Shown here: positions 4,219 through 8,040 of the stretch, one piece after another | How the letters are laid out: every line of letters begins with the position of its first letter | Position numbering within the stretch: position 1 is the stretch's first letter | DNA from: an uncultured Alistipes sp. | Lineage (GTDB): Bacteria; Bacteroidota; Bacteroidia; Bacteroidales; Rikenellaceae | DNA length: 8,040 bases | Assembly (NCBI GenBank): GCA_904502005.1 | Contig: CAJGDC010000065.1 | Coordinates: forward strand, 1-8,040 | Direction: 5' to 3' | Made by a program: the position numbers and the translations under genes | Notes under the pieces: generated by a model | What the model was told of the DNA's origin: nothing | Database searches by the model: none | The model's input: only the letters and a program-made list of their open reading frames with translations

Positions 4219-7200
4219 ATGAAGAGGTTTTATCTTTATGCTATTGCGTGTTTACTGCTAATTGGATGTACAGATGCTGAACTCAAGGAGCTGCGTGGGA
4301 TAAACTACTTGAACGGCATACCGGAGTGTGTGGAGGCATCATTTGACAGCGAGCAGAGCCGCATAGAGCTAAATGATGCTCTTCAAACAGTGTGGACAAA
4401 GGGAGATGCGGTCTCGGTATTCTACAACTCAGATGCCAACAACCGTTTCTTGTATGTGGGCCAGACGGGCGAGCAAAGTGGTCTTCTTGAGCGCGATACT
4501 GCAAATGCGGGCAATGCTATGGATGGCATAGTGGCAATATATCCATACTCAGCTGAGTACGGGCTCAACATAGCATCGCATAGTGTAGAGATAAGCCTCG
4601 CAGCCGAGCAGCATTACCGCGAGGGTTCGTATGGTTTGGGCGAGAATATTCTTGTCTATAATGGCAATAGTGATAACTTCTTCTTTAGCAATGTGTGCGG
4701 ATGGTTGCGTCTGCAGCTCTATGGTGCGGAGCGCGTAAGTCGCATAACACTACGTGGAAACAATGGTGAAGTTCTAGCAGGTAATGCTGTACTTGATTAT
4801 ACAACACTTGACATGAAGCTCGCTGCGGATGGCGCAAAACAGCTTACGATAGATTGTGGCAAAGAGGGTGTATTACTCAAACCCACAGAGGTTACGGAGT
4901 TTTATTTTGTTGTTGCACCTCAGTCGTTTAGCAGGGGTATAACAGTGGAGATAACCTTTGAAAATGAGACGACAATAACAAAGTCCACATCAAAGAGTCT
5001 CACTATTACACGCAACCATATACAGCCGATGAAGGTTGTCGATACGCTTATTGAGAGCCTTGACATCGAGACTATGCCACTAATAACGACCTATCCTAGT
5101 ACTATCTATGACGATATGACAGACGATATAGTGGTGCTGGTAAATGCAAATAATACAGACATGGAGGGCTTTACAGGCGATATGTATGCACACACAGGTC
5201 TTATCACCGACAGCAGTACCTCTTCAGGGGATTGGAAGTATGTCAAATCAGATTGGAACAATAATACCGAAGAGTGTAAACTTGTAAATCGCGGTAACAA
5301 CATTTGGCAGTTTACCATTAAGGGAGGTGTACGTAATTTCTACGGAACAAACCCGGGCGACGAAATTAACCTTGTTGCCTTTGTATTCCGTTCAAGCGAC
5401 GGCAGCCAGCAGATTAAGGAGAATGGCAACGATATCTTCGTGGGCGTAGTAAACCGCGAGGAGGAGTTGATGCAGCTTATATCTACCTCTCCTCGCGAAT
5501 TCTCGGAGGACTCCACACGTGATATAGTAGTTACGCTGAACACCACCTCAACAGCTATGGACAACTTTGCGGGTCCTATTTATGCCCATACAGGCGTGCT
5601 TACTAACAAAAGCAACTCAACGAGCGATTGGCGATATGTCAAAGCTGACTGGAGTGTTAATACTGCGGCCTGCAAGCTCACCAAGGTTAGCGCAAACCGC
5701 TGGCAGATAACAATCAAAGGTGGACCACGCGCTTTTTATGGCGTGCCCGAGAGCGAGAGCATTGAGTATCTTGCATTCGTATTCCGCTCTGCAGATGGCT
5801 CAAAGGAGCTTAAGGATATGGGCAACGACATCCTCGTATATGTCAAGAACAATCTTACGCGCCGCCCGTTAGGTGCTACGCACGGAGTTACGGTGAGTGG
5901 CAACTCTGCAACCTTCGTACTCTATGCCCCTGGCAAGAATTCTGTTCATCTACTTGGCGACTTCAACAATTACTCTTCAACAAGCGAGTCGCTAATGAAA
6001 AAGGATGGCAACTACTTCTGGAAGACTATTGACAACTTACGGATGGGCGTGGAGTATGGCTACCAGTACCTTGTTGACGGCTCAATACGTATTGGAGATC
6101 CTTATGCCGAGAAGGTACTCGACCCGTGGAACGACAAATATATAAGTTCTTCAGTATATCCCAACCTCAAGAGTTATCCATCACAGGCAAGCGAGATTGT
6201 CTCTGTCTTTGAACTTATGCCTGAAAAGTATCCGTGGAGCGTTACAAACTTTGACCGACCTGCGAAGAACTCATTGGCGATATATGAGATGCTCTTCCGA
6301 GACTTCACCACTGAAGGTTCTGTGAAAGCTGCTATCGAGAAGCTTGACTACCTCGATAAGTTGGGTATCAATGCTATTGAACTTATGCCTATTCAAGAGT
6401 TTGACGGCAACGACTCGTGGGGCTACAATCCTTGTTTCTACTTCGCACCCGATAAGGCATACGGCACAAAGGAGGACTATCAGCGATTTATCGACGAGTG
6501 CCATAAGCGCGGTATTGCCGTTATCTTGGATGTCGTAATCAACCACGCTACGGGGCAGTTCCCATATGCTAAGATGTGGTGGAATAGTAGCAACAACTGC
6601 ACAACATCCAACAACCCATTCTTTAATGTCTATGCTCCTCATCCATTTAGCGTCTACCACGACTTCAATCACGAGTACTCAGAGACTCGCACCTACTTTA
6701 AGCGCATGCTTAAGTATTGGCTCGAGGAGTATAAGATTGACGGCTTCCGTTTTGATCTTGCTAAGGGTCTTACACAAAGGCAGTCAGACGAGGGTTCTTG
6801 TAGCAACTACGACGCATCTCGCATAGCCATTATTAAGGATTATGCTGACGCTATTCGTTCCGTGTCAGACGATGCCTATATAATCCTTGAGCACTTCACC
6901 GAGTGGAGCGAGGAGAACGAACTTGCGAATTACCGCGACATTCTCTTGTGGAATAACCAATGTAACCCATTCTATCAGAGCGTTATGGGCTATAATAGCG
7001 ATAGTAACTTTGCAGGTGATATAGCATGGGGTAGAGTGAGCTATTTTGAGAGCCACGACGAGGAGCGCATTGCCTATAAGGCATTGACCTATGGCCAGAA
7101 TTGGGTGAAGAACAATTGGTCAAGCCTCTCAAGCCGTCTGCAAGGAGCCTACTGTCTCCACTTCCTCTCTCCATACCCAAAGATGATGTGGCAGTTTGGC

Positions 7201-7599
7201 GAGCTTGGCTACGACTACTCTATCGAGTATAATGGTCGTGTTGGAAAGAAACCTGTACAGTGGGGCTACTACGATGATTTTAACCGCCATGCGCTCTATG
7301 ATGCCGTGTCAAAAGTAATCTCATGGCGTACCTCGCACGAGAAGATGTATAGCCACGATGGTGCCTCTTATACGTGCCACGTCGATAATGGCGACTTTGG
7401 TGGTAAACATATCGTCTACCACACAAACGAAGGAAGTGTTATAGCTGTCTGCAACTTCGGCAACAGCTACGTATCGTTTGATATTAGCGTACCTGCAAGT
7501 GGCACATGGACAAACCTTATGACCGGCCAGAAACTCACCCTCGGCTCGACCTATAAAGTATCACTCTCCGGTGGCGAATATGTCGTCCTCGTGCGATAA
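4219..7599 (+). CDS. outer-membrane lipoprotein alpha-amylase (GH13) with fimbrillin-like and duplicated binding modules
   Basis: The signal peptide ends in a lipobox (LLIG|C17). Acidic residues follow the Cys (CTDAE), in line with lipoprotein surface export in this phylum. Residues about 38-275 resemble fimbrillin/Mfa-like folds (VWTKGDAVSVF at 58-68, IVAIYPYS at 104-111). Two tandem modules follow (about 290-411 and 420-543), each with YAHTG, DW(K/R)YVK, IKGG and FVFRSxDGS. An E-set/CBM48-type domain spans about 555-645, and the GH13 barrel starts near 686. All four GH13 motifs are intact: DVVINH (771-776), GFRFD with nucleophile D846, acid/base E891 in ILEHF, and SHD with D947. A beta domain closes the C-terminus (about 1045-1126). 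The enzyme should cleave alpha-1,4 bonds of starch- or glycogen-type glucans at the cell surface. At 1126 residues it is much longer than SusG (about 690). It is monocistronic, and no susC/D genes are in view. The GH13 assignment is certain; the exact specificity is not. Confidence 0.95.
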   Translation: MKRFYLYAIACLLLIGCTDAELKELRGINYLNGIPECVEASFDSEQSRIELNDALQTVWTKGDAVSVFYNSDANNRFLYVGQTGEQSGLLERDTANAGNAMDGIVAIYPYSAEYGLNIASHSVEISLAAEQHYREGSYGLGENILVYNGNSDNFFFSNVCGWLRLQLYGAERVSRITLRGNNGEVLAGNAVLDYTTLDMKLAADGAKQLTIDCGKEGVLLKPTEVTEFYFVVAPQSFSRGITVEITFENETTITKSTSKSLTITRNHIQPMKVVDTLIESLDIETMPLITTYPSTIYDDMTDDIVVLVNANNTDMEGFTGDMYAHTGLITDSSTSSGDWKYVKSDWNNNTEECKLVNRGNNIWQFTIKGGVRNFYGTNPGDEINLVAFVFRSSDGSQQIKENGNDIFVGVVNREEELMQLISTSPREFSEDSTRDIVVTLNTTSTAMDNFAGPIYAHTGVLTNKSNSTSDWRYVKADWSVNTAACKLTKVSANRWQITIKGGPRAFYGVPESESIEYLAFVFRSADGSKELKDMGNDILVYVKNNLTRRPLGATHGVTVSGNSATFVLYAPGKNSVHLLGDFNNYSSTSESLMKKDGNYFWKTIDNLRMGVEYGYQYLVDGSIRIGDPYAEKVLDPWNDKYISSSVYPNLKSYPSQASEIVSVFELMPEKYPWSVTNFDRPAKNSLAIYEMLFRDFTTEGSVKAAIEKLDYLDKLGINAIELMPIQEFDGNDSWGYNPCFYFAPDKAYGTKEDYQRFIDECHKRGIAVILDVVINHATGQFPYAKMWWNSSNNCTTSNNPFFNVYAPHPFSVYHDFNHEYSETRTYFKRMLKYWLEEYKIDGFRFDLAKGLTQRQSDEGSCSNYDASRIAIIKDYADAIRSVSDDAYIILEHFTEWSEENELANYRDILLWNNQCNPFYQSVMGYNSDSNFAGDIAWGRVSYFESHDEERIAYKALTYGQNWVKNNWSSLSSRLQGAYCLHFLSPYPKMMWQFGELGYDYSIEYNGRVGKKPVQWGYYDDFNRHALYDAVSKVISWRTSHEKMYSHDGASYTCHVDNGDFGGKHIVYHTNEGSVIAVCNFGNSYVSFDISVPASGTWTNLMTGQKLTLGSTYKVSLSGGEYVVLVR
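5185..5837 (+). repeat. tandem intragenic repeat encoding two binding-like modules
   Basis: Within the amylase gene, protein segments 323-411 and 455-543 align with a register shift of 132 residues (396 bases). Shared stretches include YAHTG, NDI, WQ.TIKGG and AFVFRSxDGS. Conserved tryptophans (340/471, 346/478, 363/495) suit sugar stacking. The pairing shows an internal duplication. That the modules bind starch is inferred from their position in front of a GH13 enzyme. Confidence 0.75.
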
Positions 7600-7810
7600 C
7601 TCAATTGTATTTATCAAACTTAATATAGTTTTTAATTCCATTACCTTAAAAAACCAAGCACATCTCACTGATACACTGCCGATTACACCAACTTCTGCGT
7701 CCATTTTCTGCGACAACCAAAAATGGACGCAGTTAAGCCGCATTTTTCACTAAAATCGCTTAATTTCAGTAGCAACAAAACTCCAAACACCATCCCCTAT
7801 AATCGCACAA
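7600..7810. other. amylase 3' intergenic region with an imperfectly explained inverted repeat
   Basis: No gene is supported here; both frames that cross it are chance extensions around the amylase end. A perfect 13-bp inverted repeat (7695-7707 with 7720-7732) with a 12-base loop lies in the middle. The rest is AT-rich without recognisable signals. Confidence 0.5.
7695..7732. repeat. 13-bp perfect inverted repeat with 12-base loop
   Basis: CTGCGTCCATTTT (7695-7707) pairs exactly with AAAATGGACGCAG (7720-7732). No T-tract follows on the plus strand, so it is not a standard terminator. CTGCG is repeated inside the loop (7708-7712). It may be an mRNA 3' structure, a protein-binding site or a relic of a mobile element end. 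Confidence 0.6.
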
Positions 7811-7853
7811 AAAATCCCCATAATTCAACAAAGAATTACGGGGATTTTATTTT
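7811..7853 (+). terminator. hairpin terminator, family 2 copy 2 (amylase terminator)
   Basis: Arms 7811-7826 and 7833-7848 pair over 16 positions with one A-C mismatch (7820/7839) around the loop AACAAA, followed by TTTATTTTAT. It is 35 of 36 bases identical to copy 1 at 3881-3916, including the loop. It is the likely end of the amylase transcript and may also act on the opposite strand (AAAAAA precedes the stem). Confidence 0.75.
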
Positions 7854-7907
7854 ATAAATTGATTTTAAAAGTGGATTTACAACGTTAAGTCTATAAAAAA
7901 TAAGTCG

Positions 7908-8015
7908 TTTTAAGCAGATATTTACAAGGCATACAAAAAACCGAGTCCGCAGCATACTAAAGCGTATGTGAGGAACTCGGTTATTGAAGTATAACGCAGT
8001 AAATACTGCTTAAAA
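7908..8015. repeat. 17-bp inverted repeat enclosing the minus-strand terminator
   Basis: TTTTAAGCAG(A)TATTTAC at 7908-7925 is the reverse complement of 7999-8015, apart from one extra A. The two arms sit on either side of the terminator hairpin, giving nested symmetry over 108 bases. Confidence 0.6.
7935..7982 (-). terminator. Rho-independent terminator of the incoming minus-strand gene
   Basis: A long imperfect stem, with its base ACCGAGT...ACTCGGT (7940-7946 with 7975-7981) and its tip GCATAC...GTATG, is followed on the minus strand by six T residues (complement of A 7935-7940). It lies about 40 bases beyond the minus-strand stop codon at 8019-8021. The orientation of the T-run assigns it to the minus-strand gene. 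Confidence 0.75.
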
Positions 8016-8018
8016 GGC

Positions 8019-8040
8019 TTATTTCATTGCCTGCTGGATA
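8019..8040 (-). CDS. C-terminal end of a minus-strand gene running off the window
   Basis: Reading the minus strand from the right edge gives I-Q-Q-A-M-K and then TAA (8021-8019). A terminator of matching orientation lies just downstream (7935-7982), which supports a real gene end here. Only six codons are visible, so the product cannot be named. It is convergent with the amylase gene. Confidence 0.5.

Noticed and set aside
6271..6672. 133-residue minus-strand open frame
   Set aside because: It is antisense to the GH13 catalytic core, whose motifs are intact. It has no independent signals.
3881..7847. CRISPR or other array made of the repeated hairpins
   Set aside because: There are only two copies nearly 4 kb apart, each at a gene end, with no regular spacers.

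Overview
The window looks like part of a chromosome from the Bacteroidales (Bacteroides/Prevotella-like). The grounds are repeated TAnnTTTG -7 promoter boxes (234, 350, 368, 1528, 2741, 4096), weak or absent Shine-Dalgarno sequences, a lipoprotein alpha-amylase with a fimbrillin-like front module, and moderate GC content. The genus cannot be fixed from this sequence alone.

Layout. Positions 1-393 hold a possible gene tail, a short promoter-to-terminator unit that could be a small RNA, and a terminator/promoter repeat. Positions 394-2676 hold two AT-rich accessory genes, each with its own promoter and terminator. The first is a UPF0145 (YbjQ-like) domain fused to a helical region and a zinc-ribbon-like end. 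The second is a CoiA-like PD-(D/E)XK protein that ends in a topoisomerase-type zinc finger. A 56-bp terminator-plus-promoter repeat (302-357 and 2693-2748, 52 of 56 bases identical) flanks this pair, which makes it look like an inserted or exchanged cargo block. Positions 2741-3916 hold what seems to be an old oxidoreductase operon: a promoter, the beheaded N-terminus of a medium-chain alcohol dehydrogenase, an intact short-chain dehydrogenase, a 75-residue Cys-rich protein and a terminator. Positions 4096-7848 hold a monocistronic unit for a 1126-residue lipoprotein GH13 alpha-amylase. The last 180 bases hold a terminator and the final codons of a minus-strand gene that enters from the right.

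How the parts relate. The amylase is probably an outer-surface starch- or glycogen-degrading enzyme, with no susC/susD partners in view. The dehydrogenase and the small Cys protein are likely cotranscribed. The two cargo genes share Zn-ribbon motifs and a base composition unlike their neighbours, but each is its own transcription unit, so a functional link between them is only a guess. Two families of repeated hairpin terminators (three copies of one, two of the other) punctuate the region. I see no CRISPR array, tRNA, rRNA or transposase.
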